A DNA stretch of 64,000 bases from Batillaria attramentaria. Its lineage: Eukaryota; Mollusca; Gastropoda; Batillariidae. The stretch is from the NCBI GenBank assembly GCA_018292915.2, contig JACVVK020000488.1, forward strand, positions 104,501 to 168,500, given 5' to 3'. The notes below the pieces were generated by a model. That model had not been told where the DNA came from. It was given only the letters and a program-made list of their open reading frames with translations, and did not search any database. This document shows, piece after piece, positions 1-13,900 of the stretch (within the stretch, counting starts at the first letter, position 1; the number at the start of each line of letters is the position of its first letter). Both the position numbers and the translations under genes were made by a program.

Positions 1-1922
1 CCAGACATGTAGAGAGATACATGTACAATGCATGTATATGACAGAGCCAAGAGAGAAACACAAGACAAATGCAAGCAAGGTACAGCTAACAGGGGTAACA
101 TAGGCAATAACGTATCGCCTTTAGTATAACTTGGCCACTGGGCAGCAAACAATGAAATGGTGTTATTCCCGTCAGCAAAACATGTATTCTGATTTTATTT
201 CACTTGGCCTACAATTGCTCTCCTTTGTGAAAATTCTTTGGATTAAATTTGAGCTTACAAAAAAAAAAAAAAAAAAAAACAACCCACTTTTTTGAAGGTC
301 ACACTCACTGCAATGTAACTTACTGTCAGTGACTAATCACACACAATCACGCACGCACACTCTAAGCATTTCTACATATGGTCGATGACAGCCATGTACT
401 GCATTGAAATCAAAGATTGAACTTGCTAAGATAGTTACATTGCCCTTCATGATCATATCACCAACTTCACTGTCCATGGAGATTTTACACAACAGTACAT
501 TCCACAGTCCAATTCACAACCAGTCCTCAAGCACACATGACAGAGAAACAGCACTGCCACACACATCCCCAAAGGAAGAACTCAACGAAACAAATCACTT
601 TCAAACGAAACCACTGGCACAGACACGAACACGCCAAATGTCTTTGCCATCGTGTACGCAACCGTACACAGGGTGCAACCGACCATGGTGATCACAAGAA
701 CCACAAGAAACAAACAGTACCCTGCAACCAACGATAAACACTTGCATTCGACCCCCTTCTACCCTCACAACACCAGCCTGACGACACAAACAAAAAAACA
801 CGTCCTCACATGTACACAGATTCACTGACCGACCAACCAACATTATCTCAAAATCAAAACCCTTGAACTGCACTACAGTAACCAGGGTACACATGTACAC
901 CAAAAGCCACGAGGCATGCAAGAGACGAGAGGTGGTGGGGAGGCAGGAAGAAACCAAGGGGGGAGGTAGCCAAGCATCAAAGAATTAAGAACTAAACCAG
1001 AGTGGAACAGAACACAGGCCTGCAAAGTCCACAGCACGACCGCTATCACTCACTGGCGTCTTGGAGAAGGAAGAGACAGTGTTTGTTATCCAGACGAAAA
1101 TTAACATGTAGCAGCAAGAGATCTATACATGCATGTCTGTGTGATTTTTCACTGAAAAAGGCAGCATGTCAAGCCCCCCCCCCCCCCCCCACACACACCC
1201 AAATTCCTTAACATAATTTGTACCATGTACGTTATGTAGTAACCTATTCCCCTGTGCAGATATCGTCAACATGTCTTCTCTCCAACAAAGAAACATGAAA
1301 ATTTGTAGATCGCTCCAAACGTGCTTGTAGGCAGAGTGTTCTCCCTTGCAAAACCGTTAAAGAACAGTTACTCTCGATTGTCAGGCACAGCGGCCCAAAT
1401 CGAACGAGAAGCGATTCGAAAGAGTGGGGCTTACCCATCTGTGGTATGTCACCTTACTGACCCCTGCTAACCCTTCACATCACACATACTTTATAATTTT
1501 GCAGATACTGTTGTCCGACCCAATTTTTCATCCCCCCATCCCACATTCAATATACTTTTTTAAAATTTTTCAATCAAAATAACTATTACGATGCTGCCAC
1601 ACTAATGTGCCTGGTGAAAAGCACGGTCACATCTGAGGTCTACGAAAGCCTAATACAACATGCTTGTATCTCCTCTTGCTGCTTGCATTTTCAGTGTCAA
1701 TACATCAGCCACAGCCCAACCAGGCCTCAAGGCGGAGAGGTGACTGATTCTGAACGGTACTGCAGAACGGACAAAACACGGCAAGGGTGCAGGAACAAGG
1801 CACACATCTTAATCGATGCATTATAATTTAGAATGGCAGAAAAATATGCTCCTATTATTCTGTGTGTACAAGTTCATCTAACACCACACTGGTCATGTGC
1901 ATTCCACAGGAGGCTACACCTT

Positions 1923-1924
<2 letters not shown>

Positions 1925-1980
<56 letters not shown>
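1925..1980. repeat. (GT)n microsatellite
   Basis: 28 perfect GT units, followed by a long T/G-only stretch (to about 2155) rich in TTG and TTTG. Confidence 0.98.
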
Positions 1981-1983
<3 letters not shown>

Positions 1984-2445
1984 TGTGTTGTTTTGTTTGG
2001 TGAGGGTCATGTTTGTGTGTGCTGGGTTTCTGACATTGCTGTTTCTTTGTTGTTGTTTGCTTTTTTGTTTGTTTTTTTGTTTTGGGGTGGGGTGGGGTGT
2101 TGTTGAGGTTGATTTTGGTGGGTTTTGTTGTTGTTGTTGTTTGTTTGTTTTTTGCAGGGCCATATTTGCACACCAAAAACCACACACTGACATATAACAC
2201 AGTAAACTGGTTCAGTCCTGATTTTTTAAACTGACTCACCTATCTGGATTTTGAGCAGATCACATGATTTTCTTGAAAAGGACTCACACCAAGTAATTTC
2301 ACACCATATTTTGAAAGAGACGGAAGCACATCTTCACTCTTCTACACATACATCCATTGTCAACTAGTTCACATACAGCAGACTGAACACAGGAGTGCAA
2401 TTCCAAAGACCCTGACTTTTTTCTTACTTTTTTTTTTCTTGGAGT

Positions 2446-2446
<1 letters not shown>

Positions 2447-2499
<53 letters not shown>

Positions 2500-2520
2500 T
2501 GTGTGTATGGGGGGGGGGGG
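2447..2520. repeat. (GT)n microsatellite plus poly-G
   Basis: GT array with one TATG interruption, ending in a run of 12 or more G. Confidence 0.97.
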
Positions 2521-2743
2521 AGTAACTCTTCTGCATCAGTGTGCAAAAGGGGATTTCTGGAGCTGTGCAGCCCTATTCCTTTGAATTTGTAAACTGCATG
2601 CAAACAGAGGGCGCTGTTGCCAACCCCCCTTATCAACTCCCTGCCACATAGAAATATCACAACAAAAGAAAGCAAATGACACGTTCAGTGAGAGAGAAAT
2701 ATGGAAACACTAAACCCAGAACGACTACCGCCCCCCACCCCCC

Positions 2744-2768
2744 TCACACACACACACACGTGCACGCG

Positions 2769-2838
<70 letters not shown>
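2744..2838. repeat. (CA)n microsatellite with GCGCGC interruption
   Basis: CA array interrupted by GTGCACGCGTGCGCG near 2759-2775. The block is almost wholly alternating purine/pyrimidine, so it is prone to form Z-DNA. Confidence 0.97.
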
Positions 2839-2839
<1 letters not shown>

Positions 2840-4252
2840 CCCAAAGAGAAAGCATTTCAACTATTACATTTACACGGCCATAAAGCCTACACAATGAAAT
2901 GCACATGACCTCTACAACAAGAAAATGCCAGGCACACAATACGTGAGCTTTGTGAGGTGACAGCCTAACATGGAACATGTGTGGAGTGAATCAACACGGA
3001 GATCGACCAGCCCGAAAAAGACAGAACAATGAACGAAAGGCCATAATTTTGTCTCTGCACCTCCACCGTTCCAATCGTCCACGGACGGTAGGCTCTGGAT
3101 CTTGTGAATTTTGCGGGGAGTACCTTGCGACTTTGTCCGTTTCAACTCAGGGGGGTGCTGTTTCTTTTGCTTTAAGCTTGTTGGACTCAAACACAGACCG
3201 TTTATCTAGACAAAAAGAACCAAGTGAGAAAACAAGGGGGGGGCAAAAAATAAACTGGGGTAAACTAGAATGTTAAAAAAAACCGAACAGGTCAGCACGA
3301 ACAATCCAAAAAAAAATAATAATAAATCAGCACTGTAGGCAGCAAGTCGTGTTCAGGCAGCTAGACACCATGCTAAGATCAACTTTGCCCCATGCCTGTG
3401 AAATCTAGCGAAATGAAGAACTACAGTGAGAAAGTCATTCATTACGACGGCCAAAAAAGTATATAAAAAAAAAAATAAAAAATTTTTAAATGTAAAAAAA
3501 GAGATGCAAGTCTGCTACAATCTACACATCGCCAAACCAGGTCCAGCTAGTTCAAATGACAGGTGGGAAACAAGGCAAAAATATATGTGTGCACAGAGAC
3601 AGTGGTGTCCGTGGCTTTGCCCTGTGAACAGCATCTCCAAGTGCTCCTTTGTACAGCAAAACCCACCAGACAAGTTATCACTAGAAATGAGTTGGGTTGG
3701 TTTTTTTTAATAAGTCCTAAAATTACAGATTAACCGCTGAAAGTCTTTGAAAATAAAGTTACCATAGATAAAATGACAGAACTACAAGACAAACAAGTAG
3801 TTACAGACAGCACCAATAACCATATCTTTTAACTACATTTTGCATTTACAGAACAGGATATTTCTACTATCATGTCCTAACAGAACGGAGATGCTGTCTC
3901 GGCGGCAAGCCACGGCACCCGAAATATAGAAAAGTCTCACGTCGCTCAGACTGAAAATTTTAAGTGTTCGAGGCACTCACCCTGAAAGAGATGGAAGTTA
4001 ATTCAAGATGTTAACAGTGTAAAAGTCACCATGCGAGAAAAAAAAAACTCAGCTGCCCCAGCGGATCGGGTCAGGCGAGGCATTCAGTATGGAAAAATCA
4101 GTGACAATGTGAGAACGAACGGCAGCATTTCATTCCAGTCTTGCAAGTCAGCAAGGCAGGAGGGCAAGGAAGAGGCGCATCACATCTACAGCAAAACAAA
4201 GGGGGAAGTGGCTACAAGGTGCACGGCGCGTGGCAACCAGCCTCATACGTAC

Positions 4253-5363
4253 CATTTCTCTTCCCCTGGCACATCTCCACCACGCTCATTCTCCGCACGG
4301 TGGGCTTCTTCTGCGTCTCTCCACTAAGATCTATCACTTCCAGTTTCTTCTCTTTCATGCTCTTGGCCCTCTCTTTGGCCGCTTTTGCTTCCAGTTCCTT
4401 CTCTTTGGCGGCTCTGGCCTCTGAACTGTCCTCACTCTCTACATCTTTCTTTTCTTTGCCCCCAAAAGACGATTTGATTTTGACGCTAACCCTGCGCAGA
4501 AAGCTCTTGCTTTGATGCGATTCAGAGCCTTTGCTCTCAGAGTCTCCTGACACATTCTGCTCATTCAGAGCGCTGCTGGCTGAGCCATCGAGGACTACTG
4601 CCTCCTCCGCCACTTCGACGGGCGAGGGCAACGGACTCTTTTTCTCCTTCTGAGGTTCTTCCAGTTGCTGTTTAGTCAAATGCTCTTTCGCGCCGGCAGA
4701 CTCGTTACTGTGTTTCGCGTGCGACTTTCCCCGCACACGGGCGAGCACCGACGTTTTGCGTTGGCGCTGTTCAACCCCGCCTCTCTTCTTCAGGTCAGGG
4801 TCTGAAAGCGAGCGCCTCAGTTTTGGCACTTGGTGCTCGTCATCCTCTCTATCCAGCACGGAACTATCTGAGAGAGTTTTGCAGGCTGTCGGCTTACTGG
4901 TCAGCCCTTCTTCGCTGACATTTCCAGTGCTGAGGCTTTTCTCCGTCACCTCGGCAGAATTGTCCAGCATCAGCTTTAAAGGACTGGGTGGCTGATCAGC
5001 CCCTGCAGTCTCACCGCCCTCTTCAGGGACACCTTGCAGCTGGGTTGGTGGGTTACTACTGTCTGAGTCTTCTTGCATAGGCGATTGCACGTGGGAGAAA
5101 TCAGTCACGAAGGTGAACACGGAACTGTCTACTGCCTCCCCTCCTAGGGAGGCAGGGGCCGTGGGCGGCACCCGGTCATTGGAAGACGAGGCCTGTGTGT
5201 TGGGAGCCACGTCGGTGGTGGTGGTGGTGGTGGAGGAGGTGGTGGGGCGAGATGGCAGATGCCCCTCCTGGATAGACTGGAGCTGTTGGGCACGTTTGTG
5301 TTTTGGTCGAGGAGGAACTAGGGGAGGGGGGGTCTTGGCTACAGGAGTTTGAACACAGGGCAA
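4253..5363 (-). CDS. STXBP5: Tomosyn exon 20: very long linker exon (residues 701-1071)
   Basis: An uninterrupted 1111-nt exon: acceptor GATGTTTTCAG (phase 0), donor G|GTACGT (phase 1). It encodes about 370 residues of low-complexity sequence: a proline-rich start with PPPLVPPRP (about 713-721), a Ser/Thr run including six Thr (about 745-750), acidic Ser-rich stretches, and a Lys/Glu/Ala-rich probable helix (about 1014-1041). Three basophilic-kinase consensus sites of the RRxS type are visible: RRSLS (Ser885), RRVS (Ser993) and RRMS (Ser1060). Vertebrate tomosyn has a shorter linker here that is spliced variably and carries PKA and SUMO sites; the functional parallel is inference. The exon's length is not a multiple of three, so skipping it alone would break the frame. 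If the donor is not used, translation stops 13 codons later. Confidence 0.88.
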
Positions 5364-7872
5364 CTGAAAACATCCAGAAAGCAGAAACATAAACCACTGT
5401 CGGCACAACGCTAACCAAAAACCTCTACAAGCATCACAGTAAACAGGCCGGGCTTCATATCTGGGTCGCACCATGGAACATAGACCAGCTCGTTTTCTAT
5501 GTCCCATTAGTTTCTTTACACCACTCGCCAGTGCAAACTTTCAGTGAGTTAACTATGAGTGCTTTACATCCAAAAATAGTAATGACACAGACAGCGAAAG
5601 TGTGAGTTATGACTTTCCATAACCCACTCAGTGGCTTACAAGTTCACAAAAACACACTCCAGTTGTGTTATCAATCTGAAAGTGCGTCATTTCAAACATT
5701 TGGAACTCATACGTCATGGCCGGTGCACAGTTATTGTGCTCACTTTTGGGGGTGAAATTTTATTTCCCTTGGGTAACAGAAAACCTGATAACACAGAAAA
5801 TTCTCTGCAAAGTATTTGCGAGTGCACTTTTGAATGTGAGTACATGAGCACATGCTTTGAATGATATTCTTCTTAACATCAAGCAATTTCAACTGCCCTA
5901 CGCATCATTTCCTCGCAAGTCAGTGCGCAGAATTTTGAGGGGGTACAAAAGTCACTGGTCACCCTACCAGAAAAACAAAATGTCGCAGAAAATGTATGCG
6001 ACTAGAGCAGTAGAGGTAAGAGTCTGAACGCCTGTGGTATAAACAGCTTACATGATTAGTTCGAGTGGTTTACAGCCAAAGACTAACCCCAAGATGGTTC
6101 GATTGTTTGTGTAGCTACCGAACCTCCGGCGAGGTAGCTAAATAAAACAATCGAACCATCTTGGGGTTAGTCTTTCGCCGTAAACTACTCAAACTAATCA
6201 TGTAAGCTCTATTTCATTTCTTGTACCACAGTGGACAGTATTCAGGACAAAATTTAATGTCCTATACTTTTGCCATGACATTTGTCCTGTTATAATTCCC
6301 ATGGATATGAAGCCCGGAACAGCAGTGTAAAGATAAAGCATAATGGACTGCATCCTTTATCTTTTTTTTTTCTTTTCCCAAATGCAGTCGATAAGAAAGC
6401 AAATAGAACACAAAAAAATAAACACAGTAAAATTAAGAAATTAATGTTGCAGACACTGAGAACTTCACACAAACTCAAACAGAGAAAACTGCGACTAATA
6501 ATCAACTGATAGGAGAAGAGTGTGACGGATACCATGGCTGGCAGTAAACTGAAAACATAAAGTAACTCGCCCATTACCGCTCTGCTAAAAACTTCACTCC
6601 CTAAGTATTTTCATTCACACAGTATCCCCCCCCCCCCACCCCAAGCAAAACATACCCATTAAATCAATAAATGGATCAACATGGATATCTGACATAAATA
6701 AATAGATAAACACTGATATCTGGTAAGTAAAAACTCAACTGCAATGAAATAACATCTCCTACACTGACAAACACCCCCCCCCCTCCCCCCACCGTACCCA
6801 ATAAATAAATACATAAATGGATAAACAAGTAAATCTGACAAGTGAAAACTCAGCTTCAATGAAACAACATCTCCTACACTCACCCCCCTCCCCCCCACCA
6901 ACATACCCAATAAATAAATAAATAAATGGATAAACAAGTAAATCTGACAAGTAAAAACTCAGCTTCAATGAAACAACATCTCCTACACTCACCTCCCCCC
7001 CCCCCCCCCACCAACATACCCAATAAATAAATAAATGGATAAACATGTATATCTGACAAGTAAAAACTCAGCTTCAATGAAATAAAATCTCCTACACTCA
7101 CCCCCCCCCCCCCCCACCACCACCAACATACCCAATAAATAAATAAATAAATGGATAAACATGTATATCTGACAAGTAAAAACTCAGCTTCAATGAAATA
7201 AAATCTCCTACACTCACTTCTCATTTCCTTCACCTTCACTGTAAAGTGACTAGGGACTTAGGTTTGGTTATTTTTACGATGAATGCCAAAGCAGAGGCCT
7301 TTCGTATTTTTCTGGATTAGTTTTAATCCCTGTTCCCGGACCCTACTCTCCACCCTTGACGTTTCTCTAGCAACAAAATAAACATCCCCCACCCCCCAAA
7401 AAATGAAACAATGAAAGAAGTGAAAAAAAACCCACAAGAAGAAAGAGCAAGTGTTACTTTGGGGTAGGTAGACTATTCTAAATGAACAGTACACTTAACA
7501 GTAAGACAAAGCGCAAAAAAAAAAATGACCAAGAACAGAGTGTAATGGGGTCTTTGTAGCTGATTTCAAAGTGCAAAACACAATCATGATCAAGAACACT
7601 CTGTGTGTGTGTGTGTGGGGGGGGGGGGGGGGAATTTTCCTAGTAAGATATAAAACATGCAGAATGTGGTCCAAGGCATAACAGAGACAAATAAGCAATT
7701 TCACAACTGCAAAAGTCTGTCACTTCGTGGCAGTGGTCTGGGGAGGAAATTATCCATTACATGACACTCAGTAACTGGCAGCTAGTATCCATGTGGGCCA
7801 CAAGGCACAGCTACAGTATAATAAGAAAGCAGTGTTAGTATGACAGACAATCCAAGCAGCCACCAGCCAAGT

Positions 7873-7927
<55 letters not shown>

Positions 7928-10900
7928 GCAGACGTGTGCGTGAGACCATATTAAAAAAGAAAAACAACACGAAGCATTATTCACTCCTATTTCTGTGATT
8001 CTTTATCATGTTCACATGGCCCAAGTGTGCAAAAATAAGTGTTAGCAATGTGTTAATCAATGAATAGGTAATGATCATAAATAAAAAAACAAATAAAGAA
8101 CAATGAAAAAGAAACGAAAAATAAGTAATATATTAAATTATAAAATATATCATAATGTTTTTTTAAAATTCTTTTTAAATGAATAATTAAAAAAAAAATT
8201 GTTAAATGCAGACATGCTGATCAACAGCTGGTTGCATTATGGTCATCTGACCTGATAAAGATTATGATAAGTATCACATCTGATGATGCACGTCATAGCT
8301 AAAAACTAGACGCCAACTCTGACCCAAAGAAATACAGGTAGCATAGAAAACACACCTGGTCAGTAGTGGGCGACTTGCCCTCCTCGGATCCCTGATTAAC
8401 ACCCTCAGTGGGCGTCTTCTTGCTGCGTGGAGACCTGGGCGCCCGCTGGTATGGATCCATGGACCCTGAGGTTGTGGAAATTTTGTGGTCAAGGTTTAAA
8501 GGCAAAAAAAAAAAGCCAAACCAAAACAAAACAAACAAACAAAAAACCAGGTATGTTTGGATTATTCACTCAAGGTTTATCTCTGATATTGCAAAGCTAA
8601 GGCTTAAAAAAAAAAAAAAAAAAATTTCTGATTTCACTTGAAAACAATGGGGGCTAGTTAGATTTGCATCTATGTGGAGTGTGTGTGTGTGTGTGTGTGT
8701 GTGTGGGAGGGGGGGTGGGGGGGGGTGCATTCGCATTAACTTATTCTAAGGAAAAACATACTTGGAATAGGATAATTAAGTTGGGAGATGTGGGTGGTGG
8801 GTGGGTGACATCCAGTTAAGATACACACCCAAGATTTAATCTCAGACAGGACCACTCACCATACAAGTCAGGTGTGCCGAGATTCAACAAACATGTCTTC
8901 TGAATGAAGTCAACAATAGCCAGCCCAGATTCATTGCCGAACGCCAGCCTGCAAAAGGAAAATGTGAGAGATACAAGTAATTTACCTCCCTTACTCCAAT
9001 TGCAGTGTTTCAAAGAAACCGTAATGGGACAGAATGTCCTGGCTGACCGTAAAAGTATAGGACATATACATGTCCTGAATATTATCCATTGTAGTGCAGA
9101 GGTGATTTGGCCTTTGTCAGAAAGTACTCAGACATGTAAAAAATGAATTATTCTCTGGCCGATGTCCAATGCAGATATAAGCCAATGAAGCCCAGCTCTC
9201 TATTTGTCAGGAATTAGGTTACAGTTAAGGCAGCAGAAGCAGGGTTTCTCCCTACGTTAATATGTATCTGTTATGGCTCAACATAATAAGTGGTTTAAAC
9301 TAACAAACTTAAACCTGATTTATTTTCTAAATTAAGAACGCTGACTAAACAGAATGCAACACATACATAAAACTCAGCAAAAAAAAAAAAAAAAACAGCA
9401 TGAAACACAAAGGATGAAATCCTCCTGTCTATTCACTGCTATGTACAGAAACTGTTGTATTCGCCACACTGATACTTTGTGAATGTAAACAGGTGCAGGC
9501 TGTGTACAGGCACTGGGTCTTTTGCCTCCACTTCAATATCGTCTCTTGTGCAAAATCAGTGGCAATAAAAGCATGTTTAAAAAAAAAAAAAAGTAAACAA
9601 GCAGAAAGGTGGGGTTTTTGGGGGTGGGGGGGGTTGTTTTTCTTGGGGGGGGGGGGGGGGGGTGTTGCTGGTGTCTTTTGTTGTTGTTGTTGTTTTAACG
9701 CTACTAACAGGCCATAGGAGGAGTTGAGGGACATGACTGTGATGTTTCCAGGTGGTTCCCCCTCGACGTAGCACAGCACGCACACAAGGTCAGCTTGATA
9801 CCCCGCCGCCCACTTCCGTGCACCAGGCCGCACTTTTACCGCCGTCATCTGCTCTGTCTGAAAACAAAACAAACACCTGATATTTACATTTTGCTGTTAA
9901 CCAAGATATGTATGTCCTGGGTACGCGGACCAATTTCCTTCTTTTAAATGGCTATTCTGATACATATGAGGTCTCCAACACGTCCAGGCTTTTCCTCAGC
10001 AGTTTCACTTAATTCACAAGTAAGTATCTGACGCAAAACATTGTAAGTCTGCACCTGACACTGAAGATGCAACAACTGGATGCAAGACACAGAAGTTGTG
10101 TGCCCAAAGCAAATGATAAGAGCTTTTGCACCCGGGCACATGGGTATTTCAAACCCTGAAATGGCAAAACAAAAAGCAAAACTCAACCTCAGCACTAACC
10201 GAGAGCACTGACATTCTGGAACTGAAAGCAGCTTTATCCGGTTGGGCTTAAAGCTGAAGGCACTTCCAGTGTTACTGATTTATTATTTTATTTTAATTTA
10301 CATTGAGGCTGACATGCACCGTGAGCGATCTTACCTTGTTGTTGTCTGATGTGTTCGAGGAGTAAGACCCCATACTGCTGCTGTGCTGTGTTGTAACCGC
10401 TAGGCTGGGTCTGGGCAGCGTTGGGTATTCAAACTCCGGGGAGTCAAATTCGTCAAAGATCTCATACACTATGGAAAACTCCAGACTCTGAAACATTACA
10501 AACCACAATTTTCACTTGAACACACACCTTTTGAATTTTGTTAGTTTTATGCTCTCAAGGTTACAATTTTAGGCCTTTCCACATCACAGTATCAAGGAAA
10601 AGACTTCAGAAGTGGATGCTCTCCCCTGATGCTCTTTTGATCTTCGGGTCTGATGTATTCATCCAAGCAAAAATGAAAAGACCTATATAAAATTATACGC
10701 ATGGCTAAGACTGATACCTGTAACACAAATGATGCCTACCGAGACCTCCAAGTTGTTTTCCTGTTTGGAAAATCGGAAGAGCATGACATGGGTGGCTCCT
10801 GCCACACACAGGAGGCGTGACTCTGGACAAAGGTAGATCATCTGGATGGCAAAGGGGTCCTCATCTTGTCCTTCACCAGACCGCTTGGGTTTCTCAAACA

Positions 10901-13900
10901 TTTTGGCAGTTTTCAATTTGTACAATATTTGCAGAGACACTGAAACCAAACAGAAGAAAGTGGACTGTGCTGACTTCACTTCTGCGGACAGAAAAAGGAA
11001 CTGCAATATTCTATAGGCCGGAAATTTCTTTACCACGTCACTACTTGTTCCCAGACTTTCAGCTGCTTCCTTCTATGGCAGTGCGATATTGCAGTAGAGG
11101 CTCTGATTGCCTACCAGCTATGAATTTTTTTAGGTGGGAGGATATCCCAAATAAGCGGTTCTCTCGCTGCATGCTGGGACTAACGAGAAATTAGATGCAG
11201 TGGAGCCACAAAGATTATAGAGGAGCATCTCACCTGATGATGCATCCCAGAACTTGAGTGATCCATCGGCATGACTGGAAAAGAATACCCGCACAAATAT
11301 CAGTGAACCTGCACCCATGCATGCCGGCACACCCACCTGCCCGCCTACCCATACCACCACCACAACAACAGAAACAAGAAAACTTTCGGGACCATAGACA
11401 GTGCACGCTACGGACAGCAAAGCAAAATGCACACAACTGGAAGAGAAACAAAACCTATTCAAAGTGTCACTTCATTTCTCAGGGATGAAAAGAACTTCAT
11501 CAAGAAATCTTAACTGCTCCTCCTCACTCCCTGCCACACAATGCCAAAATTATATGCACACAAACTCACCCAGTGATCATAATCTCAGGGTAGCTGACGG
11601 TTGTTGTTCCCCACTGCCCACCTTTGATGGGCCAAGGCTGAAAAAGTAACAAGATAAAACAGATAATCTGCCAGTCCGTCACATACATTCTACAGCATAC
11701 TGAATTTCCAATTTCACAAAACCTGAAATCTAATAAAGCAGGTTTTAACAATAATGACACATCTACAGCAGTTTCCAAGACTGACACAGCGACAGACACA
11801 GTTTTCAGTGAACGTTTCACACATCTATTTTGCCCACAAGTCATATTCAGACATGTAACGACGTCAATGTTCTGTGCGAATGTTGTCATCACATTTCATT
11901 GCAAATGGATTCTGTTCAGAAAAACTATTTCATCAGACCACATATTCTCTGTATTTCACTGTCAAAATTACCACAAGCGTAATGTAGTCCCGAAGCAATG
12001 AACAGCATGCACTGCTCACCCAGATTTAGACCTGCCTTCAAGGCAGTTGCTGCCTGATCTCACTCTATAACTCTTTCATCTGAAGGGGGGTTCAGAACAA
12101 GTTACAGTCACAACTGCACACAAACCTTTTCACTGAATCCAGTTTTCTTCTGTTTGGACCCGACAGAGTAGAAGGCTGGAATGAGGTCTGTGGGACAGTT
12201 GGCGTAATACTGGCAGGCTGTGACGGGAGATTCGTGAATGTCCATGGGGTATGGGTTCTCAAAACAAGGGTAGCTGTGTAGGCATTCAGAAAAAAACAAA
12301 CAACAGTCAGTCAGTTCAGCACAAGACCAGCCAAGTGTAACCCCTCTCTGCCCAGTACTCGTGGCAAAATCTTCACCAAAATTGCCATTAATGATAACTG
12401 ATAATTTTTTTATTTTTTTTTAATTGTCTATTTATATGCCTATGCACTTAGAGCTTAAAACTGAGGATGAGACACTTCATCCGTGACCACTGAAAACTTT
12501 TCCTAAGTGCCTTTCCCCCACAGCCACTTTTGCAGTTGTCAAGCTTTCAAACAATAAAACATGACCTACCCTTTTTTAAAGTTGTTTCTCTATAGAGAAA
12601 CAACTTTATGAGACGGGGCAGATTTTGCTACGCGCAGCAGCAAGTTTCAGTGATACAAAACAAGACTGTGACATTTCTCCACACAATACTTACTTTCACG
12701 CACACAGTGACGTAACGAAATCTGCGTCATAGACACCTTATGTGCACACTTTGCTGCTGCGTTCTTTTTGGCGGGAATGACGTGTGTCTGTGTGTGTGTG
12801 TGGACGGATGTAATGATGGCTATCTCCTAAACCACCTCGTTGGAGGCCTTTTTACTTTGAGATAAAATGGGAATTCACCTTCTCCAGACCTACTTTTCAC
12901 GATTTTTAGCCTACTGCATTTTCAAAAGAGTTATCGCCGATTTTTAAAAATCGGTCATGTTACGAATTTTTTCGAAAAAAATGTTCAAATGGCTTCATTT
13001 TCTGAAATTGGGAAGATCATCCAATTATACTGCCTGTTTTCGTAGCACAGCTATGTAGCTCTGACAGGTTTTGTGTAAGAAAAATATTTCCGAGGTAGGG
13101 GTGGTTTGCATATAAAGCCAAATATCTATGAAAAGACTCCTTCAAATTACTCATCATTCCGGTATTTTTGTCACTTGTGCCAACTGCACATATGACATGA
13201 ACTGCTGCACTATTATAGCTTTAGTATTAAGAATAGCAGAGCTTTTAGATAAACACATTTTTCACGTTTCTGCGAGAAGCGCCGGTCAAAAAAGTTCCAA
13301 TTTTGCAATTTCGTAAGTACAAACCAAGGCACTTAAGATATGTAGAAGTATCATCTGTCAGACGAGCAGCGTGGGGCTGACGTCAAATGTTTGGTTCGCA
13401 GACAAAATCTGCAAGTATCGCCACTGCTTCCGACATTTCATCAGCCCTCTAGATCTTCCAGATTTCATGTGAAAAATAATTCAGTCGGAGAAGTCACAAA
13501 GCCAACAGGGAAATCACAAGACATGAACAAGCATCCTCAGACGATCTCAGTGCTAGAGGCTGACGTCGAAAGTTTACTTCACGGTATTGACGTCATCTCT
13601 CTCTCTCTCTCTGTATGACGACCTGCCTTGGCTGACGTCAAATGTTTAGATCACGGAACTGACCTCTCTCTCTCTCTCTCTGGGGAGCCAGGGTGGCCGA
13701 ATGGTAGAGCGTTGGACTTTCAATGCTTGGGCCGAGAGTTCGAATCCTGGCCGCTGGGGCCAAATATTTGTGCTGGCCTTTTTCTCGTTGCCCTGTCTTT
13801 AATATCACCCTTATGTGGGGGAAAAGGACGTTAAACTCCTAAACACCCACCCACCCACTCACCCACCCTCTCTCTCTGCCTCCCTCTCTCTCCCTCCCTT

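Larger units (their letters stand above)
1..4252. other. Left-edge region: no exon recognised; simple repeats
   Basis: This should be intron 20 of tomosyn. I looked on the minus strand for the expected downstream propeller, tail and R-SNARE blocks and saw none. It contains an A-run (about 260-280), C-runs (about 1174-1190), GT arrays (1925-1980, 2447-2506) and a CA array (2744-2838). One good minus-strand acceptor (CATCTCTTTCAG, exon side at 3980) would continue exon 20 with an immediate stop codon. Confidence 0.6.
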
